Shown here: in pieces, positions 1-9,611 of the stretch
Numbering within the stretch: position 1 is the stretch's first letter
How the letters are laid out: each line of letters starts with the position of its first letter
From: an uncultured Flavobacteriaceae bacterium
GTDB taxonomy: Bacteria > Bacteroidota > Bacteroidia > Flavobacteriales > Flavobacteriaceae
DNA: 64,000 bases
Direction: 5' to 3'
Assembly: GCA_947501845.1 (NCBI GenBank)
Contig: CANMXP010000002.1
Location: 434,001 to 498,000 of the forward strand
The notes under the pieces: model-generated
Databases searched by the model: none
Told to the model about the DNA's origin: nothing
Seen by the model: only the letters and a program-made list of their open reading frames with translations
Made by a program: the position numbers and the translations under genes

Positions 1-90
1 GTTTAATCCATAACATAATTTTCTCACTCTAGCAGTGATTTTGTCGAACATGATCTGCTCTTTTCTTCCGTCTCTTTTTATTACATACAT
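1..90 (-). CDS. nrdA: Ribonucleoside-diphosphate reductase large subunit, N-terminal 30 residues (partial)
   Basis: An ATG at 90 on the minus strand opens a frame that runs off the window edge. It begins [11 protein letters not shown] and continues through [16 protein letters not shown]. This is the start of the ATP-cone of the class I ribonucleotide reductase alpha subunit, the allosteric activity site that senses ATP/dATP. It lies 202 bases downstream of nrdB on the same strand, the usual NrdB-NrdA order in Bacteroidota, and the two proteins form the enzyme that makes deoxynucleotides. Only 30 codons are visible, so the catalytic cysteines cannot be checked. The match of these residues to the family N-terminus is close. 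Confidence 0.85.
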   Translation of the reverse strand, partial: MYVIKRDGRKEQIMFDKITARVRKLCYGLN

Positions 91-292
91 ACTTATTACA
101 CTTTTTAGGTTTCCTGATACACCTTCAGAAAAATGGTTAGTCTATTACTCTAAAATTTAATTCTAATGGTTAGTTAGATAAAAATCAGTTGCTTGGGTTA
201 ATCAATAAAAGGCTATTAATCTTTCCATTTTCATGGAAATGTCATTCTAATTGAATTTTCAAAAAAGAAATCTTCGAAAATTAGGGGCTCAA

Positions 293-1273
293 TTAAAAAT
301 CAGCATCAAAGCTGAATTTGTCCTTTTCTTCTTCTTTATTAAGGACACCTGCTTTTTGATATTCGGATACGCGTTTCTCAAAGAAATTTGTTTTCCCTTG
401 TAACGAAATCATATCCATAAAATCAAACGGGTTAGCTGTATTATATTCTTTTTCGCAGCCTAATTCGTTTAACAGTCTATCGGTCACAAATTCTAAATAT
501 TGTGCCATTAAAACTGCATTCATACCAATTAAACTTGCTGGTAAAGATTCTGTTATAAATTCACGTTCAATATCTAAAGCATCCACTAATATTTCTCTAA
601 TACGAGATTTTGGAACCTTATTTATTAAATGTTTATTATGTAAGTGTACCGCAAAATCGCAGTGTACACCTTCATCGCGAGATATTAACTCATTGGAGAA
701 TGTTAAACCTGGCATTAAACCTCTTTTTTTCAACCAGAAAATCGAGCAAAATGCTCCAGAAAAGAAAATACCTTCAACTGCTGCAAATGCAATTAAACGT
801 TCTGCAAAACTTGGAGATTCAATCCATTTTAAAGCCCAATCTGCTTTCTTTTTAATCGCAGGAAAGTTCTCTAAAGCATTAAATAGCAGGTCTTTTTCTT
901 TTTCGTCTTTTACATAAGTATCTATTAAAAGAGAGTAGGTCTCACTATGAATATTCTCCATCATAATTTGAAATCCGTAAAAGAATTTCGCCTCACTATA
1001 TTGTACTTCGTTTACAAAGTTCTCAGCTAAATTTTCGTTTACAATACCATCACTTGCAGCAAAAAATGCCAAAATGTGCTTTATAAAATAACGTTCGTCA
1101 TCATTAAGTTTTGTGCTCCAATCTGTAAGATCTTGATGTAAATCAATCTCTTCTGCAGTCCAAAAACTTGCCTCCGATTTTTTATACCACTCCCAAATAT
1201 CATGGTGTTGAATTGGAAAAATAACAAAGCGATCTTTGTTTTCTTGTAAAATCGGTTCTATAGCCTGAGACAT
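293..1273 (-). CDS. nrdB: Ribonucleoside-diphosphate reductase small subunit (R2, radical-bearing)
   Basis: Cytosolic beta subunit of class Ia ribonucleotide reductase. It holds the diiron-tyrosyl radical used by NrdA to reduce ribonucleotides. All iron ligands are visible: D75 ([10 protein letters not shown]), E106 and H109 (ENIHSETY), E167 (VEGIFFSG), E201 and H204 (RDEGVH). The radical tyrosine is Y113, so this is a tyrosyl-radical enzyme, not a Phe-containing Mn/Fe type. At 326 residues it is full length. The motifs [16 protein letters not shown] and [16 protein letters not shown] are those of the eukaryotic-type R2 rather than the E. coli type, as is usual in Bacteroidota. nrdA follows on the same strand. 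The 294 bases upstream (1274-1567) hold no gene I can support and no clear NrdR box. Confidence 0.97.
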   Translation of the reverse strand: MSQAIEPILQENKDRFVIFPIQHHDIWEWYKKSEASFWTAEEIDLHQDLTDWSTKLNDDERYFIKHILAFFAASDGIVNENLAENFVNEVQYSEAKFFYGFQIMMENIHSETYSLLIDTYVKDEKEKDLLFNALENFPAIKKKADWALKWIESPSFAERLIAFAAVEGIFFSGAFCSIFWLKKRGLMPGLTFSNELISRDEGVHCDFAVHLHNKHLINKVPKSRIREILVDALDIEREFITESLPASLIGMNAVLMAQYLEFVTDRLLNELGCEKEYNTANPFDFMDMISLQGKTNFFEKRVSEYQKAGVLNKEEEKDKFSFDADF

Positions 1274-1567
1274 TGTTTTTTTAAATTTTTTATAAAATAT
1301 TGGACGAAAATTTCTTTCGATTTGGGAATAACAAAGATTGAAAATAGAAGTTGAAAAAGAAAGGCTTTGTCATAAACATTGTCAACAAGTTTTTAACAAA
1401 ACTTAGCAGCCCTCTGTTTTCAAAGGAAAGCCCTACAACAATTTAAACAACTGAAAATCAATAATTTAAATTTAATCATCTTCGCTTAAGCCCTATAAAA
1501 TAAGGATTCTTAGTTTTCAAAAAATGTACAAAAAAGAAGGGTTTATTTTAAAAAATTAAAATAGCTT

Positions 1568-2140
1568 TTAGCCATTTTTTTTAGAATTTGCAACCTTCTC
1601 TAATTCCATGTACCAGTCTTCTCCAAACTTTCTAATCAAGGCTTCTTTTACAAATTTATAGATTGGGATTTGCAATTCTTTACCTAGGGTACAGGCATCA
1701 TCGCAAATTTGCCATTTATGATAATTCACCGCTGAAAATTCACTGTAATCTTGAACTCTTATAGGATACAAATGACAAGACACTGGCTTTTTCCAAGAAA
1801 TTTCTCTCTGGTTGTAAGCAGCTTCTATACCACAAAGCGCTACTTTTTTTTCGTCGAAAATAACGTAAGCACAATCTGCTCCATCAATTAAAGGCGTTTC
1901 CAGTTCACCATCTTCGGTAGTCACATATGTTCCTTGAGATTCTATAGCTTCAATTCCCGCTTTACGCAAAAAGGGCTTTACTTTTGGATAAATATCTTTG
2001 AGTATTTTAGTCTCATCTGGCTCTAATGGTGCACCCGCATCGCCATCAACACAGCATGCTCCTTTACAAGCCGAAAGATTACACATGAAATCTTTTTCAA
2101 TGATATCTTCGGATACAATGGTTTTTCCTAATTGAAACAT
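1568..2140 (-). CDS. DUF3109 family cysteine-rich protein
   Basis: A 190-residue cytosolic protein of the DUF3109 family. The N-terminus MFQLGKTIVSEDIIEKDF is followed by a cysteine cluster C20-x4-C25-x3-CC29-30, and further cysteines come later (VSCHLYPIRV, ICDDAC). The pattern resembles YkgJ-like metal or Fe-S binding proteins, but the biochemical function is unknown. I chose the ATG at 2140. An upstream in-frame ATG at 2209 would add 23 residues that look like read-through of the intergenic region and would leave little room for the divergent MarC gene. It is divergent from marC-like 2231-2818. Confidence 0.8.
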   Translation of the reverse strand: MFQLGKTIVSEDIIEKDFMCNLSACKGACCVDGDAGAPLEPDETKILKDIYPKVKPFLRKAGIEAIESQGTYVTTEDGELETPLIDGADCAYVIFDEKKVALCGIEAAYNQREISWKKPVSCHLYPIRVQDYSEFSAVNYHKWQICDDACTLGKELQIPIYKFVKEALIRKFGEDWYMELEKVANSKKNG

Positions 2141-2230
2141 CGGACAAAAATAGACAATCTTTGGAATTATTTTGTGTAATAGTTTGGCATTTAATGCCGA
2201 ACTTTGCACACAAACTTAATAATCAAAGTA

Positions 2231-2818
2231 ATGCAATTAGACTTTAAAGAAATTTTTACGGCTTTTATGGTATTATTTGCCGTTATAGATATTATTGGGA
2301 ATATCCCTATAATTATTGATTTAAGGAAAAAAGCGGGACATATACAAAGCGAAAAAGCGTCTATTATTGCAGGTGTTATATTAATTCTATTTTTGTTTTT
2401 AGGGAAAAGCATTTTAAACCTTGTTGGTATTGATGTAAACTCATTTGCTGTTGCTGGTGCTCTTATTTTATTTTTTATTGCTTTAGAAATGATTTTAGGA
2501 ATCACTTTATACAAACAGGAAGAAAGCACCCCTATGACAGCTGCAGTATTTCCTTTAGCGTTTCCATTAATTGCGGGTCCTGGTAGTTTGACAACTTTGT
2601 TATCATTAAGAGCTGAATTTAGAACAGAAAACATTATTGTTGCAGTCATAATGAACGTTATCATTATTTTTATAGTGCTTAAAACGTCTGCTAAAATAGA
2701 ACGCCTTATCGGGCAAAATGGCATAAACATTATACGTAAAGTATTTGGTGTTATCTTATTAGCTATTGCCGTTAAACTATTTGCTCACAATATTAAAGCC
2801 TTATTTGAAATCACATAA
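2231..2818 (+). CDS. MarC family integral membrane protein
   Basis: An inner-membrane protein of about 195 residues and six hydrophobic segments. The family-typical loops are visible: AVIDIIGNIPIIIDL near the N-terminus and FPLAFPLIAGPGSLTTLL in the middle. MarC proteins were first linked to antibiotic resistance but that link was not upheld, and their substrate is unknown. I start at the ATG at 2231 (MQLDFKEIFTAF) because the alternative at 2204 adds only nine unconserved residues. It leads a tight run of three genes on the plus strand that ends with the flavoprotein at 3643. Confidence 0.88.
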   Translation: MQLDFKEIFTAFMVLFAVIDIIGNIPIIIDLRKKAGHIQSEKASIIAGVILILFLFLGKSILNLVGIDVNSFAVAGALILFFIALEMILGITLYKQEESTPMTAAVFPLAFPLIAGPGSLTTLLSLRAEFRTENIIVAVIMNVIIIFIVLKTSAKIERLIGQNGINIIRKVFGVILLAIAVKLFAHNIKALFEIT

Positions 2819-2831
2819 ACACTATTCGAAA

Positions 2832-3035
2832 ATGAAATATATAACCATTATAATAAGCATTATTGCCTTAGGCTTAATGATTTTTAACTTTACAAAAGTA
2901 AATTTTGATGCCCCTTTTAAAGATGATAGCATCATTGCTTTAATCACCATTGTAGCGTCTCTTTGTGTTATTCTTATGATGTTTATTTTAAGAATCTCTA
3001 AGCGTATTGAGCAAAAAGTTAAAGAACGCAACTAA
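2832..3035 (+). CDS. Small two-helix membrane protein, unknown function
   Basis: A 67-residue protein made almost entirely of two hydrophobic helices (about residues 3-20 and 35-55) joined by a short polar loop. It ends in a basic tail (RISKRIEQKVKERN). It starts 13 bases after the MarC gene, and its stop codon shares one base with the start of the next gene (TAATG), so all three are probably cotranscribed and translated together. I do not recognise a named family. The start at 2832 is preferred because the upstream extension overlaps the MarC gene. Confidence 0.65.
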   Translation: MKYITIIISIIALGLMIFNFTKVNFDAPFKDDSIIALITIVASLCVILMMFILRISKRIEQKVKERN

Positions 3036-3643
3036 TGTATGATGTTTTAATTATTGGAGGAGGCGCCGCTGGCTTATCATGTGCCTTGGTTTTAGGTTCT
3101 GCAAAAAACAAATCTTTTGCTAAAGACAAACATATTGGTATTATTGCTCATCAAAAAACATCCCATCTTCAAACTGCTTTATTCAACAATGTATTGGGTT
3201 TAGCTCCCAAAACTACTGGAGCTTCTATTTTAGAAAGCGGAAAAAAGCAATTAGCAGATTTATACCCACATGTTGACCTGATTGAAAAGGAAAAAACCTT
3301 AGGGCTATTAAAACCCGAAGGTGTTTTTAAAATAAAGACCAATAAAAACACTTACACAGCAAAAGCTATTGTCATTGCTGTTGGCTACACCGACTTAATG
3401 ACAATTAAAGGACTTGAGCATTATATTGAACCTCACCCAAGAAGCCCAATTGAAAAAAACCGCATCTGGTTAAAAAATACGGATCATTTAATTGAAGAGA
3501 ATTTATATGTTGCTGGCACGCTTGCGGGATGGCGTAGTCAATTTGCCATAGCTTCTGGAAGTGGCGCACACGTGGCTACCGATATTTTAACACTTTGGAA
3601 TGACGGGAAAGACACCAAGGTGCATGATAAGGTTGAAGCTTAA
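3035..3643 (+). CDS. FAD-dependent oxidoreductase, thioredoxin-reductase-like, short form
   Basis: A 202-residue pyridine-nucleotide-disulfide oxidoreductase-like protein. The Rossmann dinucleotide-binding loop GGGAAG is at residues 8-13 (MYDVLIIGGGAAGLSC). The C-terminal flavin motif appears as VAGTLAGWRSQFAIASGSG. The protein lacks the redox CxxC and the separate NADPH domain of true thioredoxin reductase (about 310 residues), so it probably binds FAD only and takes electrons from another donor. Its start overlaps the stop of the small membrane protein by one base, suggesting translational coupling. Substrate unknown. Confidence 0.75.
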   Translation: MYDVLIIGGGAAGLSCALVLGSAKNKSFAKDKHIGIIAHQKTSHLQTALFNNVLGLAPKTTGASILESGKKQLADLYPHVDLIEKEKTLGLLKPEGVFKIKTNKNTYTAKAIVIAVGYTDLMTIKGLEHYIEPHPRSPIEKNRIWLKNTDHLIEENLYVAGTLAGWRSQFAIASGSGAHVATDILTLWNDGKDTKVHDKVEA

Positions 3644-3839
3644 AATGTTTAGATAATCTTTGCTTTCTCATGAAGTATTCTTTACCGTTTAAGAACCAAT
3701 CAGCAACCAATTTTGAAGCTTACAAAATTAAATGGATTAAGAAAAAACGAATTGATGAATGATTGAACTTAGAATTTATAAATAAAAAAATGAAAGAGGT
3801 TCATATTCTTAGAGTAAGAGTAGAAATCGAAAAACATAA

Positions 3840-5432
3840 TCAATCATTCCCATCACTCAACTTAATAACCTCATCAATCATGATATCTCTCTGATTGAAA
3901 ACTTCTTCAAAAGCACCACCACCATAAAGTTGACCTGCCAATGTTGCCTTGATATATTGTTTCACTTCGGTATGATAAGCGACAAAAGTAATTTTAGAAT
4001 CGGTACGCACATTTAAATAATCCTGAAAAGCAAATACCAAATCATCGCTCACTTCAAACGAATCAATAAAATCTTGCCTTGAAATGTTATCGTAAAGATG
4101 CCTGTCTTTTTCCAGCTCCTCAAATACAAAATAACCAATAAACCCTCGTCTTTGTAAAAAGGTTAGCGTTTCATTTTGCATACTATTATCTATTGGCACA
4201 AATACATCTGGAATAATACCCCCGCCACCATACACAATTTTTCCTGCGGGTGTGGTAAATTTTAATGAATCTGCCACTTTAATTTTATCGGGGTCTAAAA
4301 GTTCGCCACTATCTAATCTATCAAAATACTCATCATAATAATCTTTATTACCGTTTTTATATGAACGTTGGATAGAACGCCCTGTTGGCGTATAATAACG
4401 TGACACTGTTAGTCGTACGGCGCTACCATCACCTAAATCCATTTCACGCTGTACCAACCCTTTACCATAAGAACGACGCCCTACTATGGTTCCTTTATCA
4501 TTATCTTGTAATGCACCAGCAACAATCTCACTTGCAGATGCCGAATTTTCATCTATAAGTACATATACATGACCATCTTCAAAATCGCCTTTACCTGTTG
4601 CAAAGCTTTTTTCAATATTTCCACGCTTATTTTTAGTAAATAAGATAAGTTTGTCATCTTCTAAAAACTCGTCCGCTATTTGCTCTGAGATACTTAAAAT
4701 ACCCCCAGGGTTATTTCTCAAATCTAATGCAATTTCGGTAGCTCCCAATTCTAAAAGCCTGTCCAAACCTTTTTTAAATTCTTTATAAGTAGACTCGGCA
4801 AACCGGTTTACTTTTATATATCCTAATTTTTCGGTTAGCATATAAACAGCGTCTACACTTTTAATAGGAATATTACCGCGCTTTACTGTAAAGTTTAAAA
4901 GTTCTGGTTCACCTTTTCTGTATACTTTTAAATTAACTTTCGTATTAATAGGTCCTTTTAGTTTTTTAACCATTTCACCATCATTCAATCTATCTCCATA
5001 AAGCGTATCGCTATCGGCCATAATGATTCGATCGCCCCCTTTAATTCCAGCTTTAGCACTAGGCCCTCCTTCAATAGCCCTAATAACCGCTATAGTATCC
5101 TTATAGGGGTAAAAGCTAACACCAATACCTACAAAATCACCTTTCATCTCTTCCGCTACACGCTCCATAGCCTCTTTAGGGATATATACAGAATGTGGAT
5201 CCAGATTCTCTAAAATGCCATTAACCGTAACATCAACAATACTATCTGTGTTTATGTCATCAACATAATCATAATCAATATAGTCAATTAGTCTATTGAG
5301 TTTATCTTTTTTACTATTTGTAGAAAACAATCTATCTGGCGAATCTCTAAAATCTAATTTTCCGCCAATAAAAATGCCTGCCGCAATTGCAACACCCAAA
5401 ATGAATGGTAAATATTTTTTTTGAAATGACAT
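3840..5432 (-). CDS. S41 family carboxy-terminal processing protease
   Basis: A membrane-anchored protease that trims or degrades envelope proteins from the C-terminus. An uncleaved-looking N-terminal helix (about residues 8-24) places the rest outside the inner membrane. A PDZ domain covers roughly residues 100-185 (GIGVSFYPYK, GGPSAKAGIKGGD), followed by the S41 catalytic domain. The Ser-Lys dyad is S299 (in ENSASASEI) and K324 (RSYGKGLVQ), exactly 25 residues apart as in Prc. Length 530 is normal for the Bacteroidota form. Its start codon shares one base with the stop of the upstream dCMP deaminase gene, so the two form an operon. Confidence 0.93.
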   Translation of the reverse strand: MSFQKKYLPFILGVAIAAGIFIGGKLDFRDSPDRLFSTNSKKDKLNRLIDYIDYDYVDDINTDSIVDVTVNGILENLDPHSVYIPKEAMERVAEEMKGDFVGIGVSFYPYKDTIAVIRAIEGGPSAKAGIKGGDRIIMADSDTLYGDRLNDGEMVKKLKGPINTKVNLKVYRKGEPELLNFTVKRGNIPIKSVDAVYMLTEKLGYIKVNRFAESTYKEFKKGLDRLLELGATEIALDLRNNPGGILSISEQIADEFLEDDKLILFTKNKRGNIEKSFATGKGDFEDGHVYVLIDENSASASEIVAGALQDNDKGTIVGRRSYGKGLVQREMDLGDGSAVRLTVSRYYTPTGRSIQRSYKNGNKDYYDEYFDRLDSGELLDPDKIKVADSLKFTTPAGKIVYGGGGIIPDVFVPIDNSMQNETLTFLQRRGFIGYFVFEELEKDRHLYDNISRQDFIDSFEVSDDLVFAFQDYLNVRTDSKITFVAYHTEVKQYIKATLAGQLYGGGAFEEVFNQRDIMIDEVIKLSDGND

Positions 5433-5863
5433 TATGCTTTTAAGTCTTCTATTAATTTAAGTTCTATCCCTGCTTTCTTCAAGAATTTCAATCCAGAATC
5501 GTCTTTATATGCTTCATGGTACACTACTTTTACAATTCCAGCCTGATGGATTAATTTACTACATTCTTTGCATGGCGACATGGTAATATACAGTGTTGCT
5601 CCTTTACATGATTGGGTAGAAGCTGCCACTTTTAAAATAGCATTCGCTTCGGCATGCAATACGTACCATTTTGTGTAACCTTCATCATCTTCACAAAAAT
5701 TCTCAAATCCAGATGGTGTCCCATTATACCCGTCAGAGATTATCATTCTATCTTTCACAATAATCGCGCCAACTTGCCTACGCTCACAATAAGACAATTT
5801 CCCCCATTCTTGCGCTATTCTTAAATAAGCCTTATCGTACTTTAGCTGTTTATTTTTTGGCAT
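5432..5863 (-). CDS. dCMP deaminase family protein (ComEB-like)
   Basis: A 143-residue zinc-dependent deaminase that would convert dCMP to dUMP, feeding thymidylate synthesis. The zinc site is complete: H70 with catalytic E72 (VLHAEANAIL), then C98 and C101 (SPCKEC). The segments NGTPSGFENFC and YVLHAEANA are typical of deoxycytidylate deaminases rather than cytidine or tRNA-adenosine deaminases. The gene precedes and slightly overlaps the S41 protease (TAATG), an arrangement I would read as co-transcription rather than shared pathway. Cytosolic. Confidence 0.9.
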   Translation of the reverse strand: MPKNKQLKYDKAYLRIAQEWGKLSYCERRQVGAIIVKDRMIISDGYNGTPSGFENFCEDDEGYTKWYVLHAEANAILKVAASTQSCKGATLYITMSPCKECSKLIHQAGIVKVVYHEAYKDDSGLKFLKKAGIELKLIEDLKA

Positions 5864-6071
5864 TACTTTATTTATAATTATAGTGTGTTTTTAAACGATC
5901 AATGTATTTTTGATAACATCCTTTAAGATAAAAAACTTGAATAGCTAAGTAAATACCTCAATCGCTCACGCAAAACAATACAACGAAGATACTCTGTTCG
6001 TATTTTAATCACAATGCTAGTTCGTTAAAGTTTTACGAAAATTTTATGTTAAGAAATGGTTTAAACCATTT

Positions 6072-6662
6072 TTAAGACAAGAAATCACTATTTAATATCA
6101 TAGGAATAACCAAACCAACAACTATGGCAGATACCACCATAATCCAATCGCGTTTAGAAAATCTAAAAATAGTCTGTACTATATACCCCAAAAACAATAC
6201 TAAGAACACAATGATAATCTGGGCTAGTTCTATTCCTAAAGCAAATTCCAACAGTAATGCCAATTTGTTATCTGAATCTCCCAACAGCATCTGAAATTCG
6301 CGCGCAAAGCCCAAACCATGTATTAATCCAAAGAACAATGTTGACAAAAACAATACGCCCACCTTTTCCCTTTGAGCACCTTTGCCAGAAGTAAAGACAT
6401 TAAAAAGCGCTACAATTAAAATAGTAATAGGAATTAAAAACTCTACAATTTGTGCATTTACACGAACCACATTATAAGCGGCCAAAACGAGCGACAAGGT
6501 ATGTCCTAAAGTAAACATAGAAACTAATAACAATACACGTTTCCAGTCTTTAAACACATACGGAACGGTTAAAACTATAAGAAATAAAACATGATCGTAG
6601 GCGTTAATATCTAATACATGATTGATACCATACTCTACATTAAACCAAAAATTTTGAAACAT
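6072..6662 (-). CDS. HupE/UreJ family membrane protein
   Basis: A 196-residue inner-membrane protein with about six helices. The conserved polar residues lie inside helices: YDHVLFLIVL (H24), FTLGHTLSL, FFGLIHGLGFA. These histidine-containing helices are the signature of the HupE/UreJ group, whose characterised members move nickel or cobalt. No hydrogenase or urease gene is nearby, so the metal and role here are not established. It is a single-gene unit between two roughly 200-base intergenic stretches. Confidence 0.8.
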   Translation of the reverse strand: MFQNFWFNVEYGINHVLDINAYDHVLFLIVLTVPYVFKDWKRVLLLVSMFTLGHTLSLVLAAYNVVRVNAQIVEFLIPITILIVALFNVFTSGKGAQREKVGVLFLSTLFFGLIHGLGFAREFQMLLGDSDNKLALLLEFALGIELAQIIIVFLVLFLGYIVQTIFRFSKRDWIMVVSAIVVGLVIPMILNSDFLS

Positions 6663-6864
6663 AATAATTTTAAGATTAGGGAACCGTTCAAATATACAAT
6701 TAATTAGGTTGTTTTAAAATGGCGTCGGATTTTTTATCTAGTGAAAATGATCTTTTTTAGGTTAACTAATAGCATATAATAAATTAGGAATTTGATTTCT
6801 AATTATTAAACAGAAAATAAACTATTACTATATCTTTGTATGGTACCATTTTAAATGAAGCACA

Positions 6865-7386
6865 ATGCGCATTAAAACTTTAAGCTTTTTAAGTCTGTTA
6901 ATACTATTTTTATCTTGTAAAAAGGAGCAAGAAAGCACCAATATTGCTGATAAAACAGACATTGAAAACAATGAAATAACGGAAAAGGATATTTCAAAAA
7001 TTGATTATATCGAGTTTTTTATAGATTCAAAAGCAGAAGAGATTACAGAAAATTGGTCGGAATATCAACAATTACAAGACGCTATTGCAACTATTAAAAA
7101 AGGTGACTTAAGTTTTTTTACTGATAATGAAGAAACTATAAACACCCTATTAAAGGGGTTTAAAAAAAGCATTCCAAAAGAATTAAAAGCGCCTTCTATT
7201 TCTTCTAGAATTACAGCGTTAGAAACCAAGCTCCGCAAATTACAGAGCTTGTCAAATTTATCTACTACTAGCAAAAAAGAACTTATAGCTACTATTAAGG
7301 ATTTTTTGGTAGCCTTTTCTAGTTTTAATTTACAAATAAACAAGAAAATAGAATTTGATACCCGAAAAATTGAAAAGCCTGAATAG
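6865..7386 (+). CDS. Predicted lipoprotein, unknown function
   Basis: A 173-residue protein with a lipoprotein signal: MRIKTLSFLSLLILFLSC, the lipobox cysteine being C18, followed by KKEQ. The mature part is charged and predicted helical, rich in Lys, Glu and Leu (ITALETKLRKLQSLSNLSTTSK). No family is recognised. A TATCTTTG sequence at 6831-6838 matches the Bacteroidota -7 element TAnnTTTG and is well placed 27 bases before the start, but I see no TTG at the usual distance upstream. A strong palindromic terminator follows. Confidence 0.75.
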   Translation: MRIKTLSFLSLLILFLSCKKEQESTNIADKTDIENNEITEKDISKIDYIEFFIDSKAEEITENWSEYQQLQDAIATIKKGDLSFFTDNEETINTLLKGFKKSIPKELKAPSISSRITALETKLRKLQSLSNLSTTSKKELIATIKDFLVAFSSFNLQINKKIEFDTRKIEKPE

Positions 7387-7389
7387 CAT

Positions 7390-7433
7390 AAAAAAAGGTC
7401 TAAAAAGTGAATTCACTTTTTAGACCTTTTTTT
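7390..7433. terminator. Bidirectional rho-independent terminator
   Basis: A perfect palindrome of 44 bases (GGTCTAAAAAGTGAATTC and its mirror) with A-runs on one side and T-runs on the other. It lies between the convergent lipoprotein gene (ends 7386) and TPR-like gene (ends 7448) and can stop transcription from both. Confidence 0.9.
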
Positions 7434-7447
7434 ATGAATCTTTTATA

Positions 7448-8161
7448 TTATTTTTTTGGTTGAGCAGCCTGTGCTTGCAACGCCTGTTTTTGCCTTAACA
7501 ATTCAGTTTTTGTCAACTGAATTAAATTAAAATTAGGTGTTGTTTTTAAAGTTCCATCTAAAACATCAACAGCAGCATCAATATTTGCTTTTGTATCCTT
7601 ATTATAAACCACCAAAGCTTTTAAATACATAAAGGCCGATTTTAAAGGCACCTCATAAGGCGTTTGGGTTTCGTAATAAGCTTTCTTCATATCGTCTTTG
7701 GAGTTTGCAATACCATAAGCTATATGTTTTTCTGCTTCTGCGAGTTTTTGAGTTTGTAAATTAAGCTCTGCTAACTCGTAAGCGATTAAAGCATTTGGCT
7801 TTCTTTTAAACATTTCTTCAAAAAACCCGATGGCCAACTCTGGTTGTTTAACAGATTTTAAAGACAATGCCTTAACTTCAATGGCAATATCAGAATCGGT
7901 CGTACTTTTTTCTATACCTATCGTGTTAAGGGCTTGCATATATTTACCTTCCGTCATATACAAATAAGCTAAAGTATCTTTTCTTGCTTGAGACGGTGCT
8001 AATAAATTTAAATGTGTCATCCCATTTATTATACCTTGAACATCACCTTGCGCCTTCATTTGCTTATAATAAGCTTCATAATGTTTTATTAATTCTGAGC
8101 TGCTTTGGGCGTTTAGCATAAAGCTGCTTACTAATAAAATCAATCCAAATAATCTTTTCAT
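7448..8161 (-). CDS. Secreted TPR-like repeat protein
   Basis: A 237-residue protein with a cleavable signal peptide (MKRLFGLILLVSSFMLNAQ, predicted cut after Ala-Gln). The mature protein consists of helix pairs with tetratricopeptide-like spacing, for example KYMQALNTIGI, PELAIGFFEEMFKRKPNALIAYELAELNLQTQKLAEAEKHI. Such proteins usually act as protein-protein scaffolds in the periplasm. No enzymatic motif is seen. It ends in a Gln/Ala-rich tail. The gene stands alone between a shared terminator and a 212-base intergenic region. Confidence 0.75.
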   Translation of the reverse strand: MKRLFGLILLVSSFMLNAQSSSELIKHYEAYYKQMKAQGDVQGIINGMTHLNLLAPSQARKDTLAYLYMTEGKYMQALNTIGIEKSTTDSDIAIEVKALSLKSVKQPELAIGFFEEMFKRKPNALIAYELAELNLQTQKLAEAEKHIAYGIANSKDDMKKAYYETQTPYEVPLKSAFMYLKALVVYNKDTKANIDAAVDVLDGTLKTTPNFNLIQLTKTELLRQKQALQAQAAQPKK

Positions 8162-8373
8162 TCTTCTTATATTTATTTTAACGTGCTAAAACTATAAAAA
8201 ATTAACATTTAAACTCTTAAAAGAATGCTAATTATTTTTATTTAAGCCATACGGCTTCTTTTTTGGAAATTATTGGCACTATTATTAATCGCTCTCCTTT
8301 TTAAGTGAAAAAGCATATTTATAGGAAAATTTAAAAAAAATGACTATATTTAAGATTACTAAAATTAATTACC

Positions 8374-8841
8374 ATGGGAATAAAAAGTTTTCTAGCTTCA
8401 CGAAAAAAAACAAAAAAAAACACACCCAATACCCCAATTAAGGTTAGCGACTATATGACTACGAACTTGATTACATTTAAATCTAATCAAAGAATTGAAC
8501 AAGTTATTGATGCCATAATAAAGCATAGAATTTCTGGCGCGCCAGTAATAAATGAAAAGAACGAATTAATAGGTGTTATTTCTGAAGGCGATTGTATTAA
8601 GCAAATAAGTGAAAGTAGATATTACAATATGCCCATGGATAATGCCACTGTAGAAAAACATATGGTTAAAGATGTTGAAACCATTGATGGCAATATGAAT
8701 ATTTTTGATGCTGCCAATAAGTTTCTAAACTCAAAACGAAGACGTTTCCCTATAATTGAAAACGGTAAATTAGTAGGGCAGATAAGCCAAAAAGATATTC
8801 TTAAAGCGGCACTAAAATTAAAAGGGCAAAACTGGAAATAA
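8374..8841 (+). CDS. Tandem CBS-domain protein
   Basis: A 155-residue cytosolic protein made of two CBS motifs, about residues 24-80 (VSDYMTTNLITFKSNQRIEQ ... NELIGVISEGDCI) and 88-148 (VEKHMVKDVETIDGNMNIFD ... GKLVGQISQKDIL). Paired CBS motifs form a Bateman module that binds adenine nucleotides and regulates a partner. There is no attached enzyme or transporter domain, so the partner is unknown. The N-terminal 20 residues are very basic (RKKTKKNTPNTPIK). Confidence 0.88.
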   Translation: MGIKSFLASRKKTKKNTPNTPIKVSDYMTTNLITFKSNQRIEQVIDAIIKHRISGAPVINEKNELIGVISEGDCIKQISESRYYNMPMDNATVEKHMVKDVETIDGNMNIFDAANKFLNSKRRRFPIIENGKLVGQISQKDILKAALKLKGQNWK

Positions 8842-8847
8842 ATTGGC

Positions 8848-9549
8848 TTACAATCTTCTTTTAATTGGTTTTATCGCTTTAGGGTGATCTGTAATAATTA
8901 TCTTTTGATTCACATCACTTTCCAATGCAGCAATTTTAGAATAACTATGTCCTTCTATAGGCTCTTTTAATGTTTTCCATTTTGCAATACCTCCAACGGT
9001 TATTGTTTCGCCTATTTCTAGTATACTCTCTGTATACTTTAAAGTTTTATTAAATCCAAGCCAATTTTCGCTTTCAACCCCAAAAGCATCTAAAACCTTA
9101 CGAAACTCTGGAGTTGGATCTTTAAACGTACCCGAAGAAACACGTTTATCTTCAACCATATAACTATAAAAATTACTTGTTTCCCGAGAAGGTTTAACCA
9201 TAACCAACTCACCATCTTTCTCTATAAAGAAGTCTTGAATGTCTTCCTTCTTGACTAACGTTTTCCATCGAGAATTCTTCCCAGACCCAACTTCTTGCTT
9301 TATTTCAAAAGTATAAGCAATGCACTTTCGTTTACTAAAGGGTACAACAAAAGGTTCATGTACTTGCAATACTTTCCCCGACACTTTTGTAAGCTCGTTG
9401 GTTCTAAATTGGGAGATTCGTTTTGCCTTAAATTTGGACAGTTTTCTTAGGATAATATTTTTTTTATTGAAAAAGATCACCAAAAAAATGATTCCTCCAA
9501 ATAGACTAAACATAAGAATGGGTATAACAAAAATAAGGGATTCAGTCAT
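8848..9549 (-). CDS. GIDE-domain-like membrane protein
   Basis: A 233-residue protein with one N-terminal transmembrane helix (about residues 5-27) followed by a basic segment. A central domain reads SGKVLQVHEPFVVPFSKRKC, then YTFEIKQEV, SRWKTLVKKEDIQDFFIEKDGELVMV and, further on, ETITVGGIAK. This layout (PFS..C..Y...W........F....G...V) is that of the GIDE domain found in mitochondrial E3 ligase MUL1 and in many bacterial membrane proteins of unknown function. No RING domain is present, so ubiquitin-ligase activity is not expected. It is convergent with the CBS gene, leaving six bases between them. Confidence 0.65.
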   Translation of the reverse strand: MTESLIFVIPILMFSLFGGIIFLVIFFNKKNIILRKLSKFKAKRISQFRTNELTKVSGKVLQVHEPFVVPFSKRKCIAYTFEIKQEVGSGKNSRWKTLVKKEDIQDFFIEKDGELVMVKPSRETSNFYSYMVEDKRVSSGTFKDPTPEFRKVLDAFGVESENWLGFNKTLKYTESILEIGETITVGGIAKWKTLKEPIEGHSYSKIAALESDVNQKIIITDHPKAIKPIKRRL

Positions 9550-9611
9550 CGATGCTATTCTATAATATGTAACAAGTAGTGATTATTCAAAATATATTGC
9601 AAAATAATGTT

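Noticed and set aside
2191-2730. 179-codon minus-strand frame opposite the MarC gene
   Set aside because: Shadow of a membrane-protein gene; the plus-strand MarC motifs are clear.
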